DNA of 64,000 nt from Paraburkholderia aromaticivorans (GCF_012689525.1 NZ_CP051516.1:2356001-2420000); one strand, 5' to 3'. Positions 11,265 to 20,335 are shown, numbered from the stretch's first letter. Numbers and translations are program-made. The notes: generated from the letters alone by a model not told the origin.

Positions 11265-11493
11265 GTTCAATCGGCCTTCGATCGTCGGCGCCACGCTGCA
11301 TGCGAAGTTCGCCGCTGCACCGACGCCACAATATTGTCACACTTTAAAACGACGATCGATGCTTGCACCGTCCCTGGACTGGACGGGCGGCACGGCGAAG
11401 ACATTCTGTCGCCGTCCCGACGATAGTGACCGCTGTGTGGCCGCCCTTCGCCCGATCCAGGCATGCGACGTGCTCCACATGACGGCGAAAAAC

Positions 11494-11934
11494 ATGAGAG
11501 ACACCGTGAAGCAACGAGCGACTGTTGTCTGCCAGCTTGGCAGGCGAATCCTCCTGGTCAGCCGGGATGGCACCCGTTGGTCGATACCTGGCGGCAAGCC
11601 CGAGACAGGGGAAGATCTTCGTGAAACCGCGATGAGAGAATTGGTGGAGGAAACGCGCCTTCATGCAATGGACATGCGGTACCTGTTCGGCTTCACCGGC
11701 ATCCACACCTGCCACCATGTATTTGTCGCAACGATTGCCGATGGCGACCAGCCAGTGCCCAGCAACGAAATTACGCGTTGTACCTGGGCGAAGGTAACGG
11801 AGGTGGGCAATCTGCCGGTCAGTACTTCGACGAAGGGGATCGTTGAAGTGCTGGCCATGGCGTCCAACGGTGCATCGAGACTGCCCAGCGACTGCAACCA
11901 GGCAGCGGCTATCGGCGTCCACTTCTCTCGCTGA
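11494..11934 (+). CDS. NUDIX hydrolase
   Basis: A 146-residue NUDIX-domain pyrophosphohydrolase, a family that cleaves nucleoside diphosphates linked to another moiety. The first strand begins right after the chosen start (QRATVVCQLGRRILLVSR). The NUDIX box is GKPETGEDLRETAMRELVEE followed by TRL; it keeps all acidic metal ligands (REXXEE), but the consensus glycine near the end is replaced by arginine. Another ATG five codons upstream is possible, and neither has a clear ribosome site. The substrate cannot be deduced. Confidence 0.8.
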   Translation: MRDTVKQRATVVCQLGRRILLVSRDGTRWSIPGGKPETGEDLRETAMRELVEETRLHAMDMRYLFGFTGIHTCHHVFVATIADGDQPVPSNEITRCTWAKVTEVGNLPVSTSTKGIVEVLAMASNGASRLPSDCNQAAAIGVHFSR

Positions 11935-12004
11935 TGACACCGCCCCGGCGCAGCATAACGGCCTTAAGGGGCGCTACCCGCAGCGAGCCGCCGCTCGTCG
12001 AAGC

Positions 12005-12448
12005 CTACGACTTTGCAGGGCGCCCGGTCTTGACCTGCTCCACAGCGGACACTGCCGCCAGGAGACGCTTCAGCGCCGCGGATTCGAGCAGAATCAATCC
12101 AGCACGCAGGATTTCGCCCTTCTTCACGGACACGCCGGCAGCCAGGCATTTCTGTTTCAGCGCAGCAATTTTGTCGTAATCCGATTTCGGCATCGTGAAG
12201 CTGTCACGCACGACTTTCTCTTTCTTCGCGCGCTTGTCTTTGACCGCCACACCTGCTTTGACAGGCACTGCCTCGTCAGCTGCGACCTTCTTTTCCTTCG
12301 ACACTTTCTTGGCGCTCGCGCTCTTCTTTTTTACCGCGACGGTCGCGGTGGGTTCGGCAACGTCGCCCTCAATTTCGGGGGCGGCGCCGGCACCCTTCGG
12401 GAAGTGAAAGGACTTCTTCGTTGCTTTCTTCAGGCTCGGCTCACTCAT
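12005..12448 (-). CDS. Lysine/alanine-rich protein with ribbon-helix-helix-like C-terminus
   Basis: A 147-residue basic protein. Residues 1-80 are low-complexity and Lys/Ala/Val-rich (VAVKKKSASAKKVSKEKK), like histone H1-type tails. Residues about 85-147 (RDSFTMPKSDYDKIAALKQ, then VSVKKGEILRAGLILL) have the strand-helix-helix pattern of ribbon-helix-helix DNA-binding proteins. The ATG has GGAG 8 nt upstream; the frame is open further back but that part is not conserved in style. It may bind DNA and regulate itself through the dyad at 12470-12494. No partner or symbol assigned. Confidence 0.65.
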   Translation of the reverse strand: MSEPSLKKATKKSFHFPKGAGAAPEIEGDVAEPTATVAVKKKSASAKKVSKEKKVAADEAVPVKAGVAVKDKRAKKEKVVRDSFTMPKSDYDKIAALKQKCLAAGVSVKKGEILRAGLILLESAALKRLLAAVSAVEQVKTGRPAKS

Positions 12449-12820
12449 CAGAATCTCCATGCAAAATTTAACGGTATAAACAGTATATACGGTTATTTTG
12501 CGGCATGGGTTCCGGACGTAGAGCGTCGGTCGATTACGCGTTGTCGCAGCGCAGCAAAAATGGCCTTGGATTCGCTGCGTCGCAGCGTAGCGACCCGCGT
12601 TCGCCACGCGTGCTCGACGCGGATTTCACCCACCAGGCTTTAACGCGTGTGGTCACCCAAGCGCCACGATTCGATGGAATAATGACGTTTCGTGCTCACC
12701 TGGATGACTCGTAGAATTGCAGCCGGATGCGCTGCAAGCCGACATCATTCAGGGGGGCGCGCTTCACCCGCATCGAGTTATTTCGTCAATGACCGATGAC
12801 CGCGATGACCAGAGTCTCCC
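12449..12820. other. Intergenic region, 372 bp
   Basis: Holds the promoter region of the lysine-rich protein gene (imperfect dyad at 12470-12494). The part next to the CHASE2 stop shows no gene and no remnant of a cyclase or kinase domain that I could recognise. Confidence 0.4.
12470..12494 (-). promoter_or_regulatory. Imperfect dyad upstream of the lysine-rich protein gene
   Basis: AACGGTATA, 7 nt, TATACGGTT, with one mismatch in 9-bp arms, in an AT-rich stretch 22 bp before the ATG. Candidate promoter/operator. Confidence 0.35.
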
Positions 12821-14305
12821 TCAAGGTCCCGGCGCCTTGCCGGTGCGATCATCGCCTCCCTCGCGCCCCTGCGCGTGCGCGGTTTCTGTTCTGCCGGGTT
12901 CGTCGGCATGAAGCAATGCGGGCGTAAGAAAGCAGCCCATGACGGCTGAAAGAATAATGAAAATCGAGGCCGCATCGACCAGCAGCCCAAACCGGATAAA
13001 AATCAGAAAGCAGCACAACACATTCAGCAGATGCAGGAGTAAGCCCAGAACGGTGGAACCCTTCGGGACGGTTCGCATGAACACCGCAAAGCGCGACTGA
13101 CGCTGCGGCACATACCAGATGATCAGCAGCCCGAACGTCATGATGAAGGCGCTTTCCGCCCATTTCAGCCAGGTGGGCCGGCGCAGGAAACGCCCCTCGA
13201 CAATCGTCTCGATGACTTGCGCCTGGATCTCGATGCCCGGCACCAGTTCCTTCAGCGCGGTCGTGCGCATGTCGGTCACGCCCGCGCCGGTCAGGCCGAC
13301 CAGAACCAGCTTGTTGCGGATCCGGTCGGGATCGACGGTTCCCTGCAGGACGTCGCGCGCCGACACGTAGCGGCTCAGCGTCGAGCGAATGGACGCGAAA
13401 TGCAACCAGATGTCGCCGCCGGGCTGCGTGGGCACCTGCACATCCGCGACGCCCACCGCTTGCACGCCAGATGCGTCGGCAAAGACGTCAATCGCCGATG
13501 ATCCGGTCGCGAGGCGGAGCATTTCCATCGGCAGACTGGGGACCAGCTTCTCCCTCAAACCCATGATGAGCGGAATATGCCGGACCACGCCCTGTTCGAG
13601 CGCCACGCTCAGCATCGCTTGCCCATGAGCCGCCGCCTGCAATTCCGGCAAGCTGGCGAGCACATAGTCGAACCGTTGCACCGAGTCGAGCGGGTCGGCG
13701 CCATGCACGAGGATCGGCGCACTGCGCATATCAGTGCGGGTGGCGAAACCGGCATGATCGAGCGGCGCGGCGCCCAGTATGGTCGGCGCGGCGCGCAACG
13801 AGCGCGCGAGAATGGCTTCGTGACTCGGCAGCGCCCGCAAGCCGGCGGCCAGCGCCGCTGCCGATTTCGGCAGATCGGCGGCCACCTGGTCGGGCGAGGT
13901 CTGATCCGGCTCGGGCATGTAAATGTCGAGGCCGATGGCCAGCGGTTTCAATGCGTCGATGGCATCGACCAGGGTCGCGAGTCGATTTCGCGGCCACGGC
14001 CATTGACCGACGCTCGCCAGCGTCTCCTCGTCGATCTCCACGATGGTCACGGGCTGCGCAGTCGGAACCCGCGGGAAGTGACGTTGATACTGGTCGAACA
14101 GAATTTGCCGGGCGGTTTTGAAGGAGTCAGGCAGCGCCGCGTCGAGTGCGTCGACGAAAGCCGGACGCGGTATGTCGCTCGGCCATTCGCTGGTCAGATT
14201 GAGCAGGCTCAGGCCGAACAACAACGCCAGTGCCACCGGGCGCCCCTGGGCCGCCTTCAGCAGATGCCTGATCCGCGCATGCCATGGGGCGAAATAGCGT
14301 TTCAT
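12821..14305 (-). CDS. CHASE2-domain membrane protein without output domain
   Basis: A 494-residue membrane protein. An N-terminal membrane segment (about 22-38) is followed by a periplasmic CHASE2 sensor domain (VTIVEIDEETLASVGQWPWPR; LAIGLDIYMPEPD; LVLVGLTGAGVTDMRTTALK). Three C-terminal membrane segments lie at about 382-400, 416-434 and 437-460. CHASE2 proteins usually continue into a nucleotide cyclase, kinase or serine/threonine kinase domain; here the protein ends about 30 polar residues after the last membrane helix. It is the last gene of a fecR-ompA-CHASE2 operon. The ATG at 14305 is chosen; a TTG five codons upstream is possible. Confidence 0.85.
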   Translation of the reverse strand: MKRYFAPWHARIRHLLKAAQGRPVALALLFGLSLLNLTSEWPSDIPRPAFVDALDAALPDSFKTARQILFDQYQRHFPRVPTAQPVTIVEIDEETLASVGQWPWPRNRLATLVDAIDALKPLAIGLDIYMPEPDQTSPDQVAADLPKSAAALAAGLRALPSHEAILARSLRAAPTILGAAPLDHAGFATRTDMRSAPILVHGADPLDSVQRFDYVLASLPELQAAAHGQAMLSVALEQGVVRHIPLIMGLREKLVPSLPMEMLRLATGSSAIDVFADASGVQAVGVADVQVPTQPGGDIWLHFASIRSTLSRYVSARDVLQGTVDPDRIRNKLVLVGLTGAGVTDMRTTALKELVPGIEIQAQVIETIVEGRFLRRPTWLKWAESAFIMTFGLLIIWYVPQRQSRFAVFMRTVPKGSTVLGLLLHLLNVLCCFLIFIRFGLLVDAASIFIILSAVMGCFLTPALLHADEPGRTETAHAQGREGGDDRTGKAPGP

Positions 14306-14342
14306 CGACGGAAAGGCCAATCAGCACCCAGACTGGCGCGGG

Positions 14343-14957
14343 TCATTGGATGGTGATGACTGCGCGCCGGTTCATGCGATGGGGAACCCCATCTGCCGTG
14401 GGGACCAGTGGCTCGCGCTTGCCGCGGGCCGCGGTCTCTATCCTTTGCGCAGGAATGCCTTGCTTGATCAGGAATGCGGCAACCGTCTGCGCCCGCTGCA
14501 TGGACAGTCTGTCATTGAATTCCTGCGAGCCTGCCAGGTCGGTGTGACCAACCACCACGAGCTGAGGCGCGGGCCAGGTCGCGAGGACGGTTTTCAGTTT
14601 CTGAACCGTGGCGGCCGACTCCGGGGCCAGTTCGGTAGCGGAGTCGAACAGAAAAAAGATCGTGAATGTCATGGGCCGCGGCGGCCGGGCCGCGAGCAGC
14701 TCGCCATATCGTGCCTGCACACTGGATTGGCTATCCAGTGTTGTTTCGATGCTACCGCCCTTGGTGACGTCGACGCCGGCGTAAGCCTTGTCGATGGTCT
14801 GCTCTCCTGTGGCGCTGTGCACGACGACCGCCCCGACCTTGCCGTCAGGGTCCGGCAATAAAATAATTTTGTCCGGGGTGCTACACGCGGCCAGCGAAGC
14901 CAGCATGACGAATGCCGCTGCCCATGCCAGCCCGTAACGTCGGATCGAGGCCTTCAA
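14343..14957 (-). CDS. OmpA-family lipoprotein
   Basis: A 204-residue outer-membrane lipoprotein. The signal peptide ends in a lipobox (LASLAAC, Cys25). The C-terminal OmpA/MotB peptidoglycan-binding domain (residues about 90-204) has the characteristic GHTDLAGSQEFNDRLSMQRA and the terminal MNRRAVITI. Its start overlaps the fecR stop by 4 nt (ATGA), and the CHASE2 gene follows 37 bp later, so the three are co-transcribed. It probably anchors the envelope-sensing system to peptidoglycan. Confidence 0.9.
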   Translation of the reverse strand: MKASIRRYGLAWAAAFVMLASLAACSTPDKIILLPDPDGKVGAVVVHSATGEQTIDKAYAGVDVTKGGSIETTLDSQSSVQARYGELLAARPPRPMTFTIFFLFDSATELAPESAATVQKLKTVLATWPAPQLVVVGHTDLAGSQEFNDRLSMQRAQTVAAFLIKQGIPAQRIETAARGKREPLVPTADGVPHRMNRRAVITIQ

Positions 14958-15421
14958 CGTGCCCCCTCCCCTTTATCGCCGACTTCGATGATGAACTCAG
15001 TGCCACGCACGCCGAGCGTGGTAGTCGGCGTGCTGAAACGGACGGCATCCGGATTCGCCTTCGCCAGCTTTCCGGAAATCACGGCGAGAGAACCGCGTTT
15101 GACGGAGGCGTCGAGCACGCCGTCATGGGTCGTGGTGTTGAACGCGAATTTATTGAGGTCGAGAATGGTGTCGGCGCCGGCCGACAGTTGGGTGGTGTCA
15201 CGCAGCGTGATGCCGACGGAGGACTGCGGGCCGGTCACGATACGATCCTTGCCATATACCTCGCTGCCGATGGCCGCGCCCGAACTTGCTCCGGACCGCT
15301 CGATCTGCACGGTGCCCTTGACGGTCTTGACAACACCGGCGGCATCGTCGGCAAGTGCGTCCGCGATAGTCAGGCATCCGCAGGCGAGGAGCAACGCATA
15401 GTGAGCGGCTTGGAGACGCAT
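14954..15421 (-). CDS. FecR-domain periplasmic protein
   Basis: A 155-residue secreted protein. The signal peptide ends near ADALADD. A FecR-type beta-rich domain follows, with the family pattern GTVQIERSG, DRIVTGPQSSVGITLRD, and the terminal STPTTTLGVRGTEFIIEVG. The short length and absence of a cytoplasmic helix separate it from FecR anti-sigma regulators; such stand-alone FecR proteins commonly accompany CHASE2 proteins. The frame is open 48 codons further upstream, but the signal peptide fixes the start at 15421. Confidence 0.85.
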   Translation of the reverse strand: MRLQAAHYALLLACGCLTIADALADDAAGVVKTVKGTVQIERSGASSGAAIGSEVYGKDRIVTGPQSSVGITLRDTTQLSAGADTILDLNKFAFNTTTHDGVLDASVKRGSLAVISGKLAKANPDAVRFSTPTTTLGVRGTEFIIEVGDKGEGAR

Positions 15422-15742
15422 CGGTGGCACCTGATGGCGTAAACCTGCATTCCGCGCGACAGCGCGGCTCCCTGATGTCGGCGGAGACTTCTCTGCGGCA
15501 TCTATCAGACTAGCGCCGCGCCCCGGGTGACTCTGTGCGCTTCCGCGCATATCGCCCAGAGACACTTCATTGGCAGCCGGTTTGCGTCGGCATGGCTCTC
15601 GATTAAGGGTTAACCCATTTAGAACTGCGCATCAAAGTGCATACAGTTCTTGCATACGAGCCTGCTTCAGACGCGGGGGTATTGCCGCCCAGGGACTTCC
15701 GGCGGTGTTTCCTCAGTTCCACGAACTCAAAGGAGATGACAG
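15422..15742. other. Divergent intergenic region between fecR and the NCS1 permease
   Basis: 321 bp. It contains a sigma-54-like element (15571-15585) reading toward the permease and a perfect 10-bp palindrome GGGTTAACCC at 15607-15616. None of the GGACGA-type palindromes seen at 5715-5819 occur here. Confidence 0.45.
15571..15585 (+). promoter_or_regulatory. Sigma-54-like promoter ahead of the NCS1 permease
   Basis: TGGCAGCCGGTTTGC has GG and GC separated by exactly 10 bp and keeps TGGCA and TTGC; the CG after TGGCA is shifted relative to consensus. It is about 160 bp upstream of the permease ATG. Confidence 0.45.
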
Positions 15743-17200
15743 ATGGAAATCCGCGACCCTTCGCCCGGCCTCTACAACGAAGATCTCGCCCCCGCCAGGG
15801 TGCGCAACTGGGGTGCCTTCAGCATCTTCAACGTCTGGACCTCGGACGTGCACAGCCTCTGGGGCTACTACCTCGCCGCCAGCCTGTTCCTGCTGTGCGG
15901 CACGTTCACCAACTTCGTGCTGGCGATCGGGCTCGGCTCGCTGGTGATCTTCGCGCTGATGAACCTGATCGGCTACGCCGGCGAGAAGACCGGCGTGCCC
16001 TACCCGGTGCTGGCGCGCGCTTCCTTCGGCGTGTGGGGCGCCAACCTCGCGGCGCTGGTGCGCGCCGTGGTGGCCTGCTTCTGGTACGGCGCGCAGACGG
16101 CCGCGGCGGCGGGCGCGCTGGTCGCGCTGCTCATCCGCAACGACAGCCTGATGGCGTTCTACAAGGGCACGCACTTCCTCGGCCACGCGGGACTGGAGGT
16201 GATCTGCTACGTGGTCATCTGGGCGCTGCAGTTGCTCATCATCCAGAAGGGCATGGAGACGGTGCGCAAGTTTCAGGACTGGGCCGGCCCGGCGGTGTGG
16301 GTCGCGATGCTGATTCTGGCGATCGGGCTGTGCGTGAAGGCCGGTGGCTTCTCGTTCTCGCACGGCATTCCGATGGACGTGCTGCTCGATAAAACCAAAG
16401 ATGCCGGTGTCAGCGGCGAGCCCGGCTCGTTCTGGGCGCTGATGGCCGTGGGCGCGACCTGGATCACCTACTTCGCGGCGCTGTATCTGAACTTTTGCGA
16501 CTTCTCGCGCTACGCGAAAAATCGCGACGCCGTGAAGAAAGGCAATTTGTGGGGCCTGCCGGTCAATCTGATCGCGTTCTCGCTGGTCGCCGGCATCACC
16601 ACCATCGCCGCCTTCAAGGTGTATGGCGAGGTGCTGCTGCATCCCGAGCAGATCTCCGCCAAGTTCGACAGCTGGGTTCTGGCGCTCATCGCGGCGCTGA
16701 CCTTCGCGGTCGCTACGCTGGGCATCAACGTGGTCGCCAATTTCGTCTCGGCCGCGTTCGACATCTCCAACGTTTTCCCCAGGCAGATCAGCTTCAAGAA
16801 GGGCGGCTACATTGCCGCGGCCATCGCGCTGGTGCTCTACCCGTTCGCGCCGTGGGAAGGCAACGCCGCGCACTTCGTCAACGCCATCGGCGCGACGATG
16901 GGCCCTTTGCTGGGGATCATTCTGGTGGACTACTATCTGGTGGCCAAGGGCAACATCAACGTCGCGGCGCTTTATCAGGAGCACGGTGAGTACCGTTACG
17001 AAGGCGGCTGGAACGTCAACGCGTTGGTCGCGGCGGCGACCGGTGGCGTGTTTTCGACCCTTCTACCGAACTTCACCACGCTGCTGCCGGTCTGGTGGAA
17101 TACCTACGGCTGGTTCTTCGGCGTGCTGATCGGCGGCGGCACGTATCTGATCATGGCGACGCTGCGGCCACGCACGGCGATCGCGACGACCCGCGCTTAA
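15743..17200 (+). CDS. NCS1-family nucleobase/hydantoin:cation symporter
   Basis: A 485-residue inner-membrane transporter with about 12 hydrophobic segments. The N-terminal NEDLAPARVRNWGAFSIFNVW and the LIGYAGEKTGVPYPVLARASFGVWGAN stretch (split here between loop 1 and helix 3) are typical of NCS1 permeases for cytosine, allantoin or hydantoins. An excellent ribosome site (AAAGGAGAT) precedes the ATG. A sigma-54-like promoter lies upstream and a strong hairpin downstream, so it is a single-gene unit. NCS1 permeases frequently accompany DUF917/racemase genes, so it could serve the pathway encoded 10 kb upstream (inference). The exact substrate is unknown. Confidence 0.9.
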   Translation: MEIRDPSPGLYNEDLAPARVRNWGAFSIFNVWTSDVHSLWGYYLAASLFLLCGTFTNFVLAIGLGSLVIFALMNLIGYAGEKTGVPYPVLARASFGVWGANLAALVRAVVACFWYGAQTAAAAGALVALLIRNDSLMAFYKGTHFLGHAGLEVICYVVIWALQLLIIQKGMETVRKFQDWAGPAVWVAMLILAIGLCVKAGGFSFSHGIPMDVLLDKTKDAGVSGEPGSFWALMAVGATWITYFAALYLNFCDFSRYAKNRDAVKKGNLWGLPVNLIAFSLVAGITTIAAFKVYGEVLLHPEQISAKFDSWVLALIAALTFAVATLGINVVANFVSAAFDISNVFPRQISFKKGGYIAAAIALVLYPFAPWEGNAAHFVNAIGATMGPLLGIILVDYYLVAKGNINVAALYQEHGEYRYEGGWNVNALVAAATGGVFSTLLPNFTTLLPVWWNTYGWFFGVLIGGGTYLIMATLRPRTAIATTRA

Positions 17201-17212
17201 GGGTGCTTCGTG

Positions 17213-17242
17213 GGGCTGAACGCGGTACCGCGCGTTCAGCCC
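17213..17242 (+). terminator. Strong stem-loop after the NCS1 permease
   Basis: Perfect 12-bp arms GGGCTGAACGCG/CGCGTTCAGCCC with a 6-nt loop, 12 nt after the stop. It lies between convergent genes and could act in both directions. Confidence 0.7.
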
Positions 17243-17316
17243 TATGTGATTTAAGCATTAGCGCGCGCAGCATCGCGCAGGCGGACTGGTCGTCACGATA
17301 GCCGCGCCTGCTTTTC

Positions 17317-18687
17317 TCACGGGTTGACCTGCCCTGCTGCAATGTCTTCCAGCGATCTTCCGCGCGTCGGCACGCCCATGAGTAGCACCGCCATCGCGCC
17401 GATCAGCAGCACGAGCGTCGTCGCCCCGAACACGCCGGCAAAGCCCAGCCGCGGATAGACGTACCCGACGAGGATAGGCGCGGCAATCGCACCCAGCCGG
17501 CCAATCGACGAAGCGAGCCCGGTACCTGTCGCGCGCACGTCCGTGGGAAAGACCTCCGGGGTGTAGGCATAAACGCCGGCATAGGTGCCGTTCATGAAGA
17601 ACGAAAGCAGAATGCCCGACACCATGATGCCCGTATCCGTACGCGTCAAAGCAAGCCCGAGCGCCGATACGCCGCCCAGGATCATGTACGACGCGATCGT
17701 CCCCTGGCGGCCGATCTTCTCGTTGAGCCACGCGCCCGAAAAGTATCCCGGGATCTGCGCAATGTAAATCACGAGCGAATACGAAAAGCTCCGCGTGATC
17801 GTCATCCCGTTCTGAACCAGCAAGCCGGGAATCCACGTGAAAAAAGCGTAATAGCTGAACGTGATGGATAGCCACATCAGCCACGTCATGGCCGTAATGC
17901 GCGCGAGCTTCGCCGCCCATAACGCCTTGACGTTCGCGATGATCGAGGCCCGTCCGGCCGCGAGCGGAACGGATCCCTCGCGCACGGCAGGCAGCGGCTC
18001 CAACTGTATGCCGGCTTTCATCACTTCCGCTTCCATCCGCGACACGATCGCATCGGCTTCCGCGTGCCGGCCGCGCGCTTCGAGCCAGCGCGGCGACTCG
18101 GGCAACGCGCGGCGCCACCAGAGCAGCATCACAATGGGCAGCGCCGTGATGACCATGACCGCGCGCCATGCATTGGGTGCGAGCGGGATCACCAGATAGC
18201 CGAGCAGTGCAGCCGCCACGAAGCCAAACGAGAAAAACCCCGCGAGGCTGCCAGTGAAACTGCCGCGATACCGTCGCGCCACGAACTCCGAGAGAAACGG
18301 CGCGACGATGGCGCTTTCCGCTCCCGTCCCCAAGCCGGCGACAATGCGCGTCGCCAGAAAAAATCCCCAGTCGTTCGCGAGCGCGCTGGCAATAGAGGCG
18401 AAACAGTAGATCACGAGCGCATACATCATGACCTTGCGTCGGCCGATGATATCGCCGAGCATGCCCGCGAGCATCGCGCCGACGAAATAGCCCATGAACG
18501 TACCGCTTCCCAGCACGCCGGTCTGCACGCTCGTCAACCCCCATTGCGTGCGCAGCACCGGCAGCAGGAATGCGAGCACGGCGGCGTCCATCGCGTCGAA
18601 GGTGTAGCCGAGGCCGCCCATCAAAAGCAGACGGCGGTGAAAACCTGAAAACGGCAATCGCTCAATACGGGCGGCAATCATCGACAT
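17317..18687 (-). CDS. MFS transporter
   Basis: A 456-residue major facilitator with 12 predicted membrane helices. The loop 2-3 motif GDIIGRRKVMMY and the sugar/metabolite:H+ symporter-like PESPRWLEARGR after helix 6 are clear. The N-terminal GGLGYTFDAMDAAVLAFLLP is typical of the metabolite/aromatic acid:H+ symporter group. It lies 51 bp downstream of the amidohydrolase gene on the same strand, which suggests import of that enzyme's substrate. GGAG lies 8 nt before the ATG. Confidence 0.88.
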   Translation of the reverse strand: MSMIAARIERLPFSGFHRRLLLMGGLGYTFDAMDAAVLAFLLPVLRTQWGLTSVQTGVLGSGTFMGYFVGAMLAGMLGDIIGRRKVMMYALVIYCFASIASALANDWGFFLATRIVAGLGTGAESAIVAPFLSEFVARRYRGSFTGSLAGFFSFGFVAAALLGYLVIPLAPNAWRAVMVITALPIVMLLWWRRALPESPRWLEARGRHAEADAIVSRMEAEVMKAGIQLEPLPAVREGSVPLAAGRASIIANVKALWAAKLARITAMTWLMWLSITFSYYAFFTWIPGLLVQNGMTITRSFSYSLVIYIAQIPGYFSGAWLNEKIGRQGTIASYMILGGVSALGLALTRTDTGIMVSGILLSFFMNGTYAGVYAYTPEVFPTDVRATGTGLASSIGRLGAIAAPILVGYVYPRLGFAGVFGATTLVLLIGAMAVLLMGVPTRGRSLEDIAAGQVNP

Positions 18688-18738
18688 GGACAGGCTCCGA
18701 TCAGGACATTGGGACGGCGCGCAGGCGCGCTCATACGG

Positions 18739-19989
18739 TCAAGCGCTTTCGAGTTCGTTGACGAAGATCCGGCCATCCTTCATCACGAGCGGAATATGCT
18801 CGCCCTGACCTAACAGGCAATCGACGGATTTCAAAGGATTGCCGTCGACCACCAGCACATCGGCATGCGCGCCCGGCATGATTCTGCCGAGCTTGTCCTG
18901 CATGCCGAGCACTTCCGCGCCGACGAGAGTCGCGCTCGCGATCACTTCGGCCGGCGACATGACGTCGGCCAGAATCCGGAACTCATCGCTTTGCAGCCGC
19001 TGCGCTTCGCCGAGCAGGTCCGTGCCGAAGCCCAGTTTGACGCCGGCGCGCTTCATGATTTCGATCGAGTGCAGACCCGCGCCATGCACGTCCGCGACCT
19101 TGGCAATACTGGCCGGCGGCAGTCCATATTTCTCGCCTTCGCTTGCAAGGGCGTCGTAAGTGACGAGGGTCGGCACGACATACGCGCCGTGCTCCGCGAC
19201 GATGCGTGCGGTCTCCTCGTCGATCAGATTGCCGTGTTCGATCGTGCGCACGCCGCAACGCACGGCGCGCGCGATCGCCGCGGGCGTATAGGCATGCGCC
19301 AGCACATACGTGCCGCGCCCTTGCGCTTCGGCGACGATCGCGCGGATCTCGTCTTCGGAGTAACCGAACGCGCCGACTGGATCGGTGGGTGAAGCAACCC
19401 CGCCCGACGCCATGATCTTGATCTGGTCGGCGCCCATCTGCAGTTCCTCGCGCACGGCCCGGCGCACTTCATCGACACCGTCCGCCACGCGGCCGAGCGC
19501 GCCGACGCGCACGCAGCATCCGCAGGGGGAATCGGGCGGCATGTAGTCGGAGCGGGCGCGCGGATCGGCGTGACCGCCCGTCTGGCTCAACGCGCGGCCG
19601 GACACAAAAAGGCGCGGACCTTCGATGAGCCCCGACTCGACCGCCTGCTTGAATGGATACCCTGCTCCACCCGCGTCGCGCACGGTGGTGAAGCCGCGGC
19701 GCAGCATCGCGCGCATGATCGGCACGGCGCGCAGCGTGACGAGCACGTTGGGTAGCGTCGCCACGCGCGGCAGGTTGAACTCGATTGCAACGACATGCAC
19801 ATGCAGATCGATCAGACCCGGCATGATCGTTTTGCCTTTGACGTCGATCACATGCGCGTTGTTGCTTTTGATCGGCTTATCGGACACTTCGCGGACGAAG
19901 CCATCCTCGATGAGAATTTCAAAGCCTTCCAGCAGATCAGGATGGGTAGGATCGAGCAGCGCGCCGTTACGTAGGACGAAGGTGGTCAA
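18739..19989 (-). CDS. Metal-dependent amidohydrolase (imidazolonepropionase/prolidase-like)
   Basis: A 416-residue amidohydrolase-superfamily enzyme. The metal-site residues are visible in order: HxH in GLIDLHVHV, the bridging lysine in QIKIMASGG, histidines in VLAHAYT and RTIEHGN, and the catalytic aspartate in GFGTDLLGE. This pattern matches the binuclear group that includes Xaa-Pro/Xaa-Arg dipeptidases and related hydrolases often annotated 'imidazolonepropionase-like'. The C-terminal strand domain (GAHADVLVVDGNPL) is complete. It is co-oriented with the MFS transporter gene. The substrate could be an acylated amino acid, a dipeptide or a cyclic amide; sequence alone does not decide. Confidence 0.87.
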   Translation of the reverse strand: MTTFVLRNGALLDPTHPDLLEGFEILIEDGFVREVSDKPIKSNNAHVIDVKGKTIMPGLIDLHVHVVAIEFNLPRVATLPNVLVTLRAVPIMRAMLRRGFTTVRDAGGAGYPFKQAVESGLIEGPRLFVSGRALSQTGGHADPRARSDYMPPDSPCGCCVRVGALGRVADGVDEVRRAVREELQMGADQIKIMASGGVASPTDPVGAFGYSEDEIRAIVAEAQGRGTYVLAHAYTPAAIARAVRCGVRTIEHGNLIDEETARIVAEHGAYVVPTLVTYDALASEGEKYGLPPASIAKVADVHGAGLHSIEIMKRAGVKLGFGTDLLGEAQRLQSDEFRILADVMSPAEVIASATLVGAEVLGMQDKLGRIMPGAHADVLVVDGNPLKSVDCLLGQGEHIPLVMKDGRIFVNELESA

Positions 19990-20335
19990 GTGTTGTCTCC
20001 TTCAGGTTTCGATCGTAGCGCCCGGCATACGGGCCTCGCTTCGAGTAAGAGAGGCCGACGTATGGAAGCGCTGCCAGGCTAGTCGTCAGGATCGATCTCG
20101 CACGCATCAAGTATGACGCTGACGAACACCCGGCGCAAAGCGGATCGAAAAAAGCTTTTCCCACATGTTGATCTATTGCATGCCTCAGCATTAAGATGGG
20201 CACCTCGGCGCGCAACATGCCATCCAGATGCAGGATGACATCCCGCCGCCGACATCACCGAATTGATCCTGCTCGCGAAGCGAGGGCAACGGATCAGGTT
20301 CCCAGCCAGGCAGCAAGCTCAGCCAGGAGACGACG
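19990..20335. other. Divergent intergenic region, 346 bp
   Basis: Promoter region for the amidohydrolase (minus) and the small gene at 20336 (plus). No gene or strong repeat identified. Confidence 0.4.

Noticed and set aside
15713..16984. 423-codon antisense frame over the NCS1 permease
   Set aside because: Highly charged, repetitive H/R/D composition typical of an antisense shadow; the sense strand encodes a complete permease.
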